Of a stretch of DNA of 64,000 nucleotides, positions 55,808 to 64,000 are shown one piece after another. The number at the start of each line of letters is the position of its first letter. The stretch's first letter is position 1. The DNA comes from an uncultured Methylocystaceae bacterium. GTDB taxonomy: Bacteria; Pseudomonadota; Alphaproteobacteria; Rhizobiales; Beijerinckiaceae. The position numbers and the translations under genes were made by a program. The stretch spans positions 26,620-90,619 of the forward strand of contig CAIQCB010000013.1 in NCBI GenBank assembly GCA_903870245.1, in the 5' to 3' direction. The notes below the pieces were generated by a model. It saw nothing but the letters and a program-made list of their open reading frames with translations, was not told the DNA's origin and did no database searches.

Positions 55808-57196
55808 ATGAAAGGCGCTGGTGATGAAAACTCTGAACGAATCTCTGTGCAAAATAGCGAGTCCTTAAATTTGAGGAAAGTAGCTGCCGGATTCGTAATT
55901 CTCTCAATTTCCCTCTTTCTTCTTGCACTTATTACTCATTTTGCACTCTCGCTATCTCTTAGAAATGATTACCCCGAAATCGCTCTCAAGCTGAATAAAG
56001 ACTCTATAGCGGTTACTAATCAATTGAGTAGTTTCGTATCAGAAAAGATTGCAAGCAAGAGAAATTCAAACCTGCCCGAGCATGCAGGCCAAGTTGAACA
56101 GAAACAGTTGCAAACCGCGCCTGGTTTGAATGGCGTTGTGACGGACAATGATATTTCAAATAAATTAATTTCACATGCGACGAACGTCCTAATAAATGAC
56201 CCTTTGAATGGTGAACTCTATCGCCTGCTCGGACAATTGAATGAGTTTGAAGGAAACCAAAGTTCTGCATATAAATTGATGTCTGCGGCCTCCGACATTT
56301 CTTCGCGGGAAATTATAGCTCATGACTTAAATTTACGGTTAAATCTCAAGAATAATCGACCAAAAGCTGCTTTGGTTTATGCTGATCGTCTTTTCAGTTT
56401 TGCTCCGGAATTAGTTGTCCATTATATTCCTGCTTTTAACTTTTTTCTCCAAAATGATGTTCCAAGAGAAGGACTTGCGCGACGGCTTTCCAGGAATCCT
56501 TATTGGCGAGTCAATTTTATGTCTCAGGTAGTGCCAAGGTTATCTGATAATCATAATAATATTTTGTCTCTTTTTAGTTCGCTCAACAAAACATCTTTTC
56601 CAGTCAATAATAAAGAATTAAACTATTATATAACTTCACTCATTTCAGCAGGAAAATATGACATAGCCTATCAAACATGGCGTAGTTTTCTGCTACCTGA
56701 TCGTCTTGAAAAACTTTCATTGATAAATAATGGTAGTTTTGAGGAAGATCCCACAGGTCTTCCATTCGATTGGACAATAGCAGGAGGTAAAGAAGCAAGA
56801 GCTCAATTAAATGATATCCGCGGGGACAACAATGCAAGAGCGCTTAATGTTGAATTAGGAAACGGTCGAATTATATTTCCGAATATCTCGCAGCTAATCG
56901 TTCTGGCGCCAGGAAATTATCGGATCGATGGTAGATATACAGGAGAAGCGATCGGCAAGCGTGGCCTTTTCTGGAGTGTTTATTGTTTGGGAGGCAATAA
57001 GCTTGGATCAAGCGAACAAATTCTTGGTCGATTTAGTAATTGGAGAGACTTTCACTTTGAATTCAATGTACCTGATAGCAATTGTCGTGCTCAAAGGATA
57101 TTTCTACATCATGGAGCGCGTTCTCCTTCCGAACAAATTTTGAGCGGCTCTATCTATTTTGATGATATTAGAGCAACTGCGCTTCAAGTTAGATAG
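55808..57196 (+). CDS. membrane-anchored TPR-like protein with C-terminal carbohydrate-binding-like domain
   Basis: The 462-residue protein has one N-terminal membrane helix (about 27-49). A helical repeat-like region lies at 115-300 (LINDPLNGELYRLLGQLNEF). The C-terminal beta domain begins with LINNGSFEEDPTGLPFDWTI, the opening typical of carbohydrate-binding jelly-roll modules. It starts 18 bases after the wzc-type gene and probably ends that operon. It may hold the growing polymer at the periplasmic side. No named family is claimed. Confidence 0.75.
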   Translation: MKGAGDENSERISVQNSESLNLRKVAAGFVILSISLFLLALITHFALSLSLRNDYPEIALKLNKDSIAVTNQLSSFVSEKIASKRNSNLPEHAGQVEQKQLQTAPGLNGVVTDNDISNKLISHATNVLINDPLNGELYRLLGQLNEFEGNQSSAYKLMSAASDISSREIIAHDLNLRLNLKNNRPKAALVYADRLFSFAPELVVHYIPAFNFFLQNDVPREGLARRLSRNPYWRVNFMSQVVPRLSDNHNNILSLFSSLNKTSFPVNNKELNYYITSLISAGKYDIAYQTWRSFLLPDRLEKLSLINNGSFEEDPTGLPFDWTIAGGKEARAQLNDIRGDNNARALNVELGNGRIIFPNISQLIVLAPGNYRIDGRYTGEAIGKRGLFWSVYCLGGNKLGSSEQILGRFSNWRDFHFEFNVPDSNCRAQRIFLHHGARSPSEQILSGSIYFDDIRATALQVR

Positions 57197-58649
57197 ATTT
57201 TATAATTTTATATTCCGATATTTATGACGCTACTTTCAGTCTCAAAAAGAAGCCAATCATTTTTCTTGGACGCTTTTTGATCCTCTTGCGAGTATCGGTA
57301 AAAAACGGATCAAGAGCATTGCGTCGATCGGTGGGGTTTTAAGTGCTAGCGTTCGGTCTGAAAATTGTGCATGTGCCGTTACACAGTCTTGCTCCGCCAT
57401 TATTGGCGATATGAGTAGTATAGGAAGAGACTATAAATATAATGCAAAAACTAGCCATACGTTATACCGCCGCACAATGAGTGCTCTAGCTTTTGACATT
57501 ATCCAGAGCAGGGCGACTATTTCAATTAGTGACCAAAAATATGGTCCGGCTCCTGACGAGATAGGGAATTGATTGCACGTGACGAAGTCCGTATGGGGAA
57601 TTTTCCTGCGCGCTGGGCTCAACAATGTTTCGCTGCAACACAAAAAGTAGCTCTCTTGGCAACCTGCGTGCGAGGTGATGCCTCAACATGATATGTCTGG
57701 GAAAATACAGTCGTCGTCCAAAAGGAAAGCGCTGTAATCGATAGTCTTCACCAGGCATTGACAGAAGAATGTTTCACTTTCATGATCTCAAAGCTCTGTC
57801 ATTGATTTGAAATTCCGCGCAGGACGTTCGCTCCTGGGCAGGATAAACACCGGGCAAATCACTCCGGCCGTTGGAACCAAACAGGATGGTTATTTAACCC
57901 TCTCTCTCTTCATTTACTGTCCTGCTTGAGAAGGACCGGGTTCTAGCGGATCTCGAGCCGTGATCAAGCTGATAGGAGAGAACGACGCTTGAACAGGGCC
58001 TGATTTACCGATTATGCTCTCTGGCAATAGTTGCTGCTCATTCCCGCTTCGGTATGATAATCGCCTTATTTAACAAGCCGGGCGTTTGGCAAGATACTGT
58101 AGGTTTAGTCACTTATTCATCACCCAGCATTGCGACCAAGCAAAATAGAATGGTGAAGCCTGTCTTCGGACATTGAAGGGTATGCGTATCATAACGGGCC
58201 ATAGGTAGAACGCAGTGATTGCTCGCATTACTGGAGGCGCCGCCAACACGGTTATTACAGTGACATCTCTAATTTATGCCTGTTGCCAGGAGAATTACCT
58301 GCCTGACCCTTTTTCACTATAGCCATCCGGGCGTCACCCGCTGCCATTTTTCCTACCGAGCATTTATTGAGCTGATACAAAATTTCTCGTTTGATGATAT
58401 TAAGGGCAGATGGGAACAATAAGTGAACAATGTAGGGTGAAGGAGGTAGGATACGGAAGTTTTGCCCGATAAAGCCTGTTGATCGTCACATCTGGGTCGA
58501 TTTGAATAAAGCAATGGACGCATACGCCTCTATTTTTTTAATACGAAAGAGATAAAACAACTATCTAAAGCAATATAAACAGAATAAATTTCTATTTTGG
58601 ATCTCATTACTCAAAAAAATCAGTATGTTTGCGAACACAATCTAAACAC
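57197..58649. other. 1.45-kb gene-poor, low-GC region, possibly decayed coding DNA
   Basis: No gene with start, ribosome site and protein-like sequence is found. A 114-codon open frame without a usable start lies at 57228-57572 (contains TLYRRTMSALAFDIIQSR), which looks protein-like and may be a gene remnant. The rest breaks up into short frames on both strands. It separates the polysaccharide locus from the sulfate transporter. Confidence 0.6.
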
Positions 58650-58678
58650 TTGCACCTAAAGTAGATAAAAAATATAGA
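58650..58678 (+). promoter_or_regulatory. candidate sigma-70 promoter of the sulfate transporter operon
   Basis: TTGCAC (58650-58655) and TATAGA (58673-58678) are separated by exactly 17 bases, 38 bases before the sbp start. This is a close consensus match in an AT-rich leader. No CysB-type site was identified. Confidence 0.65.
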
Positions 58679-58715
58679 CATTATATGTTTAAGTAGGAAA
58701 CACAGGCGCAACCAC

Positions 58716-59747
58716 ATGAATGCACTGATTAAAGGAATGGCCGTAGCTCTGGCTATTATCGGCCTCAATAATCTTTTTGGGGCAAATATCTCTCAAGCAG
58801 CCGAGCCCTTGCTCAACGTTTCATACGATCCGACCCGAGAACTGTATAAGGCCATCAATCCTGCCTTCGCTGCTGAATGGAAAACGAAAACAGGTGAAGA
58901 CATTCAGGTTCAGGCGTCGCACGGCGGATCAGGCGCTCAGGCCCGAGCGGTCATCGAAGGCCTGAACGCCGATGTGGTGACTCTGGCTCTCGCCGCAGAT
59001 ATTGACGCCATCGCTAAAAAGAGCGGCAAAATTGCCGAGGACTGGCAAAAACGCCTTCCGAACAATTCCGCTCCTTATACATCGACAATCGTTTTTCTGG
59101 TGCACAAGGGAAATCCAAAAAAAATCAGGGATTGGGATGATCTCGCGAAGTCCGGCGTCGCCGTTGTGACGCCAAATCCGAAAACCTCCGGCGGAGCGCG
59201 GTGGAATTATTTAGGCGCTTGGGCCTATGGTCTGAAGAAATTTGGCGGCGACGAGGATAAAACCCGGGATTTCGTGAAGGCGATCTATCAAAACGCGCCA
59301 GTACTTGACACCGGAGCGCGCGGGGCGACTATCACTTTCGCGCAACGCGGTATTGGCGACGTGCTAATTGCTTGGGAAAATGAGGCGTTCCTGGCGCAAA
59401 AAGAATTCGGCGCCGATAAATTTGAGATTGTCGCGCCGCCACAATCTATTCTCGCGGAGCCACCGGTAGCCGTGGTCGACGCCAACGCCGACGCAAAAGG
59501 AAATCGCAAGTTGGCGGAAGCGTATCTGAATTTCCTCTATACGCCGGCAGCACAGGCGATTATCGCCAAAAACTTCTATCGTCCGGCGCATCCAGAGTTT
59601 GCCGCCAAGGAGGATCTCAAGAAGTTTCACAAGATCAATTTCATTACAATAGACAAGGATTTTGGCGGTTGGTCCGCTGCGCAGAAGAAGCATTTTGCGG
59701 ATGGCGGAATATTCGATCAGATCCAGACGAAACCGGCTGCACAGTGA
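58716..59747 (+). CDS. sbp: periplasmic sulfate-binding protein (first copy)
   Basis: The 343-residue protein has a signal peptide (to about QAAEP, 29). It has the Sbp/CysP pattern: [70 protein letters not shown] and [20 protein letters not shown]. It delivers sulfate (or thiosulfate) to the CysTWA transporter. Its stop overlaps the cysT GTG (GTGA). A paralogue lies at the end of the operon. Confidence 0.95.
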   Translation: MNALIKGMAVALAIIGLNNLFGANISQAAEPLLNVSYDPTRELYKAINPAFAAEWKTKTGEDIQVQASHGGSGAQARAVIEGLNADVVTLALAADIDAIAKKSGKIAEDWQKRLPNNSAPYTSTIVFLVHKGNPKKIRDWDDLAKSGVAVVTPNPKTSGGARWNYLGAWAYGLKKFGGDEDKTRDFVKAIYQNAPVLDTGARGATITFAQRGIGDVLIAWENEAFLAQKEFGADKFEIVAPPQSILAEPPVAVVDANADAKGNRKLAEAYLNFLYTPAAQAIIAKNFYRPAHPEFAAKEDLKKFHKINFITIDKDFGGWSAAQKKHFADGGIFDQIQTKPAAQ

Positions 59748-60610
59748 CCTCCTCCCCGGCTCGTGCGGCCCGTAACGCTCGGCGCTTTGTAGCGCCGAGC
59801 GTTTTACCCGGTTTCGGACTGACTTTTGGCTACACGCTTTTTTATCTTGGACTGATAGTCCTCTTCCCGCTAGCCATGCTCATCTGGCGGGCGTCGGATC
59901 TCGGCGCGTCGGGATTTATGCGAATAATGACGGAGCCTCGCGTAACAGCCGCGCTTCAAACAACATTCACACTGTCTTTTTATGCAGCGGTCATCGATCT
60001 TGTCTTTGGCTTGATCGTCGCTTGGGTGTTGACTCGTTACAGTTTTCCGTTTCGCCGTGTGATTGACGCCTTTGTTGATCTACCCTTCGCGCTGCCAACC
60101 GCCGTTGCAGGTATTTCATTGGCCGCGCTCTATGCGCCAATCGGATGGTTCGGTGCGCCGCTCGCGGAGATGGGAATCAAGATCGCCTATACGCGCTGGG
60201 GGATTCTGGTGGCTTTGGTGTTTATCGGTCTCCCCTTCGTAGTACGAACCGTTCAACCAATTATCTCAGAACTTGAGATCGAGCTTGAGGAGGCTTCAGC
60301 GACGCTGGGAGCTTCGAGGTTTCAGACGATTTTTAATGTGTTGTTGCCGCCACTGCTCCCTGCGCTCTTGACTGGTTTCGCGCTCGCCTTTGCGCGCGCA
60401 ATTGGAGAATATGGCTCGGTAATCTTTATCGCTGGCAATATCGCCTATGTCTCCGAAATTGCGCCGCTGTTAATAGTCATCAAGCTTGAACAATATGATT
60501 TCGCCGGCGCGACAGGCATCGCGGCCATAATGCTGGCGATCTCATTTGCCGCTTTGCTCGCCATCAATCTTATTCAGGCGTGGAGTCGAAGGAGATTCGG
60601 TCATGTCTGA
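59744..60610 (+). CDS. cysT: sulfate ABC transporter permease CysT
   Basis: From GTG 59744 the protein is 288 residues with about six membrane helices. It carries the binding-protein-dependent permease motif [21 protein letters not shown] and the CysT-type [20 protein letters not shown]. It pairs with CysW. The frame runs back to 59669 inside sbp, but the GTGA overlap favours 59744. The cysW start overlaps its end by eight bases. Confidence 0.95.
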   Translation: MTSSPARAARNARRFVAPSVLPGFGLTFGYTLFYLGLIVLFPLAMLIWRASDLGASGFMRIMTEPRVTAALQTTFTLSFYAAVIDLVFGLIVAWVLTRYSFPFRRVIDAFVDLPFALPTAVAGISLAALYAPIGWFGAPLAEMGIKIAYTRWGILVALVFIGLPFVVRTVQPIISELEIELEEASATLGASRFQTIFNVLLPPLLPALLTGFALAFARAIGEYGSVIFIAGNIAYVSEIAPLLIVIKLEQYDFAGATGIAAIMLAISFAALLAINLIQAWSRRRFGHV

Positions 60611-61499
60611 TGCCGTCTTTACGTCACCCCCGGCGGCCCGCTCCCGACGACGTCCGCGCGCTGTCACAGAAGATGCGCCATCGGCGCGTTATGCTTTGAT
60701 TGCTATCGCCGTGATTTTCCTTCTCTTGTTTTTATTTGCGCCATTGGCGATTGTGTTCAGTGAAGCATTTGCAAAAGGGGTTGCAACCTTCGCGGAGGTT
60801 TTTCACGAACCCGACGCTATTGCCGCAATCAAGCTTACTCTTGCCGTCGCTGCGATTAGTGTTCCCGCGAATCTCTTGTTTGGTCTTGCCGCCGCCTGGG
60901 CCATTGCGAAATTTTCCTTTCCTGGCAAAAGTCTGCTGATCACGCTCATCGATCTTCCCTTCTCTGTTTCTCCTGTGGTTGCGGGCCTGGTCTTTGTGCT
61001 TGTGTTTGGCGCACAGGGGGTCTTCGGATCCTGGATCAAGGCGCACCATCTTCAGGTTATTTTCGCGATTCCTGGCATCGTTCTGGCGACGATCTTCGTT
61101 ACCTTTCCTTTCGTTGCGCGAGAATTAATTCCGCTCATGCAGGAGCAGGGAACCGTAGAGGAAGAAGCAGCGCTGACTCTCGGAGCCTCCGGTCTGCAAA
61201 CCTTCTGGACTGTCACCTTACCTAACATCAAATGGGGCCTTCTATACGGCGTGCTTCTCTGTAACGCGCGCGCCATGGGCGAATTTGGCGCCGTCTCCGT
61301 CGTATCAGGCCATATTCGCGGCCTGACCAACACGATCCCGCTTCAGGTGGAGATACTTTATAATGAGTATAATAGTGTCGCAGCATTCGCTCTCGCGGTG
61401 GTTCTCGCCGGTCTGGCGCTTGTCACCCTGGGTATCAAAACCTTCCTGGAATGGCGCCACGCCGACCAACTCGCCGCACGCGGCGGCCGGAGACATTAG
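60603..61499 (+). CDS. cysW: sulfate ABC transporter permease CysW
   Basis: From ATG 60603 (AAGGAG upstream) the protein is 298 residues with about six membrane helices. It has [20 protein letters not shown], the EAA-type loop [20 protein letters not shown], and [18 protein letters not shown], a CysW hallmark. It forms the heterodimeric channel with CysT. The N-terminal 20 residues are Arg/Pro-rich and cytoplasmic. Confidence 0.96.
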   Translation: MSDAVFTSPPAARSRRRPRAVTEDAPSARYALIAIAVIFLLLFLFAPLAIVFSEAFAKGVATFAEVFHEPDAIAAIKLTLAVAAISVPANLLFGLAAAWAIAKFSFPGKSLLITLIDLPFSVSPVVAGLVFVLVFGAQGVFGSWIKAHHLQVIFAIPGIVLATIFVTFPFVARELIPLMQEQGTVEEEAALTLGASGLQTFWTVTLPNIKWGLLYGVLLCNARAMGEFGAVSVVSGHIRGLTNTIPLQVEILYNEYNSVAAFALAVVLAGLALVTLGIKTFLEWRHADQLAARGGRRH

Positions 61500-61500
61500 A

Positions 61501-62589
61501 GTGCCGCAACAAGGTTTTTCGATCCGTATCGACGGGGTCGAGCAGGATTTTGGCGACTTTCCGGCCCTGCGCGACGTTAGCCTTGATATTCAGCCGGGCG
61601 AGCTCGTCGCGCTCCTGGGGCCTTCTGGCTCCGGGAAGACCACGTTGCTGCGTGTGATCGCGGGATTGAATGCCCCGGATCGCGGTAGTGTCTACTTTGA
61701 TGGCGAGGACGCGACCAATCTTGCGGTGCAAGATAGACGCGTCGGCTTTGTGTTCCAGAATTACGCGCTGTTCAAACATATGACAGTCGCTGACAATATC
61801 GCCTATGGCCTGCGGGTTCGCCCAAGACGGCAACGTCCGTCGAGCGCCGACATTACAGCTCGGGTCGAGGAGCTTCTCCGTTTTGTGCAACTCGAGGGAC
61901 TTGGCAAGCGCTTTCCCGCCCAGCTCTCCGGGGGTCAACGTCAGCGTGTCGCGCTTGCTCGCGCCCTCGCCATCGAGCCACGCGTTCTGCTGCTCGATGA
62001 ACCCTTTGGCGCCCTTGACGCGCGCGTTCGCAAGGATCTGCGCCGATGGCTACGCGAAGTGCACAAGGAAACCGGTCTAACCACGGTTTTCGTTACCCAC
62101 GATCAGGATGAGGCGATGGAGCTAGCCGATCGTGTCGTGGTGCTTAATCAGGGGCGAGTCGAGCAGATTGGCACGCCCGCCGAGCTTTATGACAAGCCGG
62201 CCTCGTCCTTTGTAATCTCATTTGTTGGCGAGGCGGTCGCGTTACCGGTGACTGTCACGGATGGACACGTCAATTTCGCTGGACGCGAATTACATATCGA
62301 TACGCATGGTTTGCGGAGCGGACCGGCGCGCGTGTTCTTTCGTCCGGCCGATATTGCCGTAGCGACTGGCGGCGACGCAGAACTGGAGGGGCGGGTCGAA
62401 AGTCTCCGCCGTACCCCTGCCGGCGTGCGCGCGACTATCGCCATCGACGGATTCGATCAGACGCTTGAAATCGAGTCTCCCGTCGAAACCGCCGCGACTC
62501 TGGGCGATAAAGTGCCGCTCTCCCTGACCAAAGCAAGGATATTCCCGGCAGAGGCCAATGGTTTCGATCACATCGCCGATGGTATTTGA
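61501..62589 (+). CDS. cysA: sulfate/thiosulfate ABC transporter ATPase CysA
   Basis: From GTG 61501, one base after the cysW stop, the protein is 362 residues. It has Walker [21 protein letters not shown], signature [16 protein letters not shown], Walker [13 protein letters not shown] and the H-loop [14 protein letters not shown]. The C-terminal TOBE-like domain after about 240 ([20 protein letters not shown]) is CysA-type. It energises sulfate uptake. Confidence 0.96.
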   Translation: MPQQGFSIRIDGVEQDFGDFPALRDVSLDIQPGELVALLGPSGSGKTTLLRVIAGLNAPDRGSVYFDGEDATNLAVQDRRVGFVFQNYALFKHMTVADNIAYGLRVRPRRQRPSSADITARVEELLRFVQLEGLGKRFPAQLSGGQRQRVALARALAIEPRVLLLDEPFGALDARVRKDLRRWLREVHKETGLTTVFVTHDQDEAMELADRVVVLNQGRVEQIGTPAELYDKPASSFVISFVGEAVALPVTVTDGHVNFAGRELHIDTHGLRSGPARVFFRPADIAVATGGDAELEGRVESLRRTPAGVRATIAIDGFDQTLEIESPVETAATLGDKVPLSLTKARIFPAEANGFDHIADGI

Positions 62590-62635
62590 CCATTTAACTG
62601 AATACATCCGTATCCTCAACAGGGTTGGCGCCGAC

Positions 62636-63649
62636 ATGGAAACAGTAAAGCCATTCCGGAGAATTATTGCGACGGCGACTTTATTGATTTTGGCGCCATT
62701 TTCGCCGGCGAACGCTGGTCAAGCGATTCTGAATGTTTCCTACGATCCAACCCGGGAGCTCTATCGGGAGATTAATCCGATCTTTATCGAGGAATGGAAA
62801 AAAAAGACCGGTGAGGAGATTGAGATACAAGCCTCCCATGGCGGTTCTGGCGCCCAGGCGCGGGCCGTAGTCGAGGGTCTTGAGGCGGATGTCGTTACGC
62901 TTGCTCTTGCAAACGATATCGATGCTATCGCTTCAAAAACAGGTAAGATTCCCACTAAATGGCAGGAGAGATTGCCTCATAATTCCTCGCCATACACATC
63001 GACAATTGTTTTTCTTGTGCGCAAGGGTAATCCCCGGAATATCCACGATTGGGATGATCTTGCGCGTCCCGGCCTGGGCGTAATCACGCCAAATCCTAAA
63101 ACCGGCGGCGGCGCACGCTGGAATTATCTTGCCGCCTGGGGCTTTGGATTAAAAAAATTCAAAAAGGATGAAGCGAAAACTCAGGAACTGGTTAGAGCGA
63201 TTTATAAGAATGTTCCTGTTCTGGATAGCGGCGCTCGTGGATCGACAATGACTTTTACGAAGCGCGAAATTGGTGATGTTCTCATAACATGGGAAAATGA
63301 GGCGCATCTTGCCCTGAAGGAAAACGGCGAAGACAAGTTTGAAATTGTCACACCTTCTCTCTCAATACTTGCCGAACCCGCTGTAGCGCTGGTCGATGGA
63401 AATGTTGATCGAAAGGGCACGCGAAAAGTTGCGCAAGCCTATCTCGAATTTCTCTATCAACCTGCCGCGCAAAAAATAATCTCAAAAAACTTTTATCGGC
63501 CAGCGCGTCCAGAATTTGCCGACCCAGATCAATTAAAGCAATTCCCTAAGTTGCAGTTGATTACGATCGATAAATCCTTCGGTGGTTGGGCGGCGGCGCA
63601 AAAGAAACATTTCGCCGATGGCGGCATATTCGACCAGATACAGAAATAG
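62636..63649 (+). CDS. sbp: periplasmic sulfate-binding protein (second copy)
   Basis: From ATG 62636 the protein is 337 residues, with a signal peptide (to about NAGQA). It parallels the first copy almost block for block: [79 protein letters not shown]. Replacement of many Ala/Gln by Lys/Glu shows clear divergence, so it is not a recent duplicate. It may differ in affinity or ligand (for example thiosulfate or sulfonate). Confidence 0.95.
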   Translation: METVKPFRRIIATATLLILAPFSPANAGQAILNVSYDPTRELYREINPIFIEEWKKKTGEEIEIQASHGGSGAQARAVVEGLEADVVTLALANDIDAIASKTGKIPTKWQERLPHNSSPYTSTIVFLVRKGNPRNIHDWDDLARPGLGVITPNPKTGGGARWNYLAAWGFGLKKFKKDEAKTQELVRAIYKNVPVLDSGARGSTMTFTKREIGDVLITWENEAHLALKENGEDKFEIVTPSLSILAEPAVALVDGNVDRKGTRKVAQAYLEFLYQPAAQKIISKNFYRPARPEFADPDQLKQFPKLQLITIDKSFGGWAAAQKKHFADGGIFDQIQK

Positions 63650-63740
63650 AAATTAAGTAATCATCAAAAGGAATACCGGTTTCATAGCTCCGACCGTTGC
63701 TGAGGGCAGATGGCCTGGGTCTATTGAGGCATGGCTGCCC

Positions 63741-63771
63741 CCTGATCGCCGGAGGTCTTGAACCGATCAGG
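63741..63771 (+). terminator. possible hairpin after the second sbp gene
   Basis: cctgatcg and cgatcagg pair exactly around a 15-base loop, about 90 bases after the stop. A weak T-containing stretch follows (gttagagttg), so termination is only possible. It could also belong to the end of the adjacent insertion sequence. Confidence 0.35.
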
Positions 63772-63824
63772 TTAGAGTTGATTATGAAATAGACCATAAT
63801 TTCGTCGTCCGTGAAGAACGCATT

Positions 63825-64000
63825 TCACGCCACGATGGGATGATTTTCTGACCTTTCGGCTAGACGGAAGACGCCCAGCAATAAGGCGCACAAAAGCGCC
63901 AGCCATTTGAGCAGGCGCCGGAAGTTGTATCCTGCGGCGGCGAGGACCGCGTTGGTGGCGTCGCCGGCGGTATGGGCGAGGACATTGCGGCCCATTCGGT
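63825..64000 (-). mobile_element. IS5-family-like transposase, C-terminal 58 codons (cut by window edge)
   Basis: Reading leftward from the window edge gives RMGRNVLAHTAGDATNAVLA, then AAGYNFRRLLKWLALLCALL and a stop at 63827-63825. The MGRN...GDxxNAVLAAAGYNFRxLLxWL wording is typical of the C-terminus of IS5-group DDE transposases. The rest of the element lies outside, so inverted repeats and target duplication cannot be checked. Confidence 0.85.

Noticed and set aside
57431..57758. Minus-strand frames of 70 and 78 codons in the gene-poor region
   Set aside because: They overlap one another in different frames, lack ribosome sites and resemble nothing; the region is better read as decayed or non-coding.

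Overview
The window reads as chromosome of an alphaproteobacterium of the Rhizobiales (Hyphomicrobiales). The basis is the rimP-nusA-ylxR-infB-rbfA-truB order, the phasin/PhaR/PhaAB polyhydroxybutyrate genes, a large PAS histidine kinase of the PleC/DivJ/PdhS type, and mostly GC-rich coding DNA. A full-length phosphoenolpyruvate carboxylase and the PHB genes would suit a methylotroph-like (Beijerinckiaceae/Methylocystaceae) relative, but nothing here proves C1 metabolism. The genus is not determined.

Left part (1-43.3 kb) is dense housekeeping DNA. It holds an FKBP isomerase fragment, a PfkB sugar/adenosine kinase, ubiE-ubiB (ubiquinone), folE, a diheme cytochrome c peroxidase, murI, and the translation/transcription operon rimP to truB on the minus strand. 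Then come a ferredoxin reductase and ferredoxin, a complete Mla-type lipid transporter, a dipeptide epimerase, a rhodanese, a GGDEF-EAL protein with a degenerate GGDEF motif, ppc, bioB and aroE. The PHB section follows: two phasins, a histidine kinase, a small HTH protein, phaR, phaA and phaB. Next are rph-rdgB, an aldehyde dehydrogenase with its DUF779 partner, ogt and a membrane-anchored glutamate-synthase-like FMN protein. Five copies of a composite intergenic repeat punctuate this part.

Middle part (43.3-49.2 kb) is an accessory stretch of small exported proteins of unknown function. One ends in 18 consecutive histidines. Two adjacent ones share a C-terminal FVGY motif. One carries twin CX10C motifs. 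A DUF4239 membrane protein and a large outer-membrane protein that looks like two fused beta-barrels are also here. This is the best place in the window to look for something undescribed.

Right part (49.2-57.2 kb) is a compact polysaccharide polymerisation/export locus. A FecR-like hexapeptide-repeat protein and a Wzy/ligase-type polymerase run leftward. A CpsB phosphatase, Wza-type export lipoprotein, Wzc-type BY-kinase and a TPR/carbohydrate-binding-like protein run rightward. An 18-bp perfect palindrome lies between the two arms. No glycosyltransferase or initiating sugar transferase is present. After about 1.5 kb of gene-poor, low-GC DNA comes a sulfate ABC transporter (sbp-cysT-cysW-cysA-sbp) with two paralogous binding proteins. 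The window ends inside an IS5-like transposase gene. No tRNA, rRNA or CRISPR array was seen.
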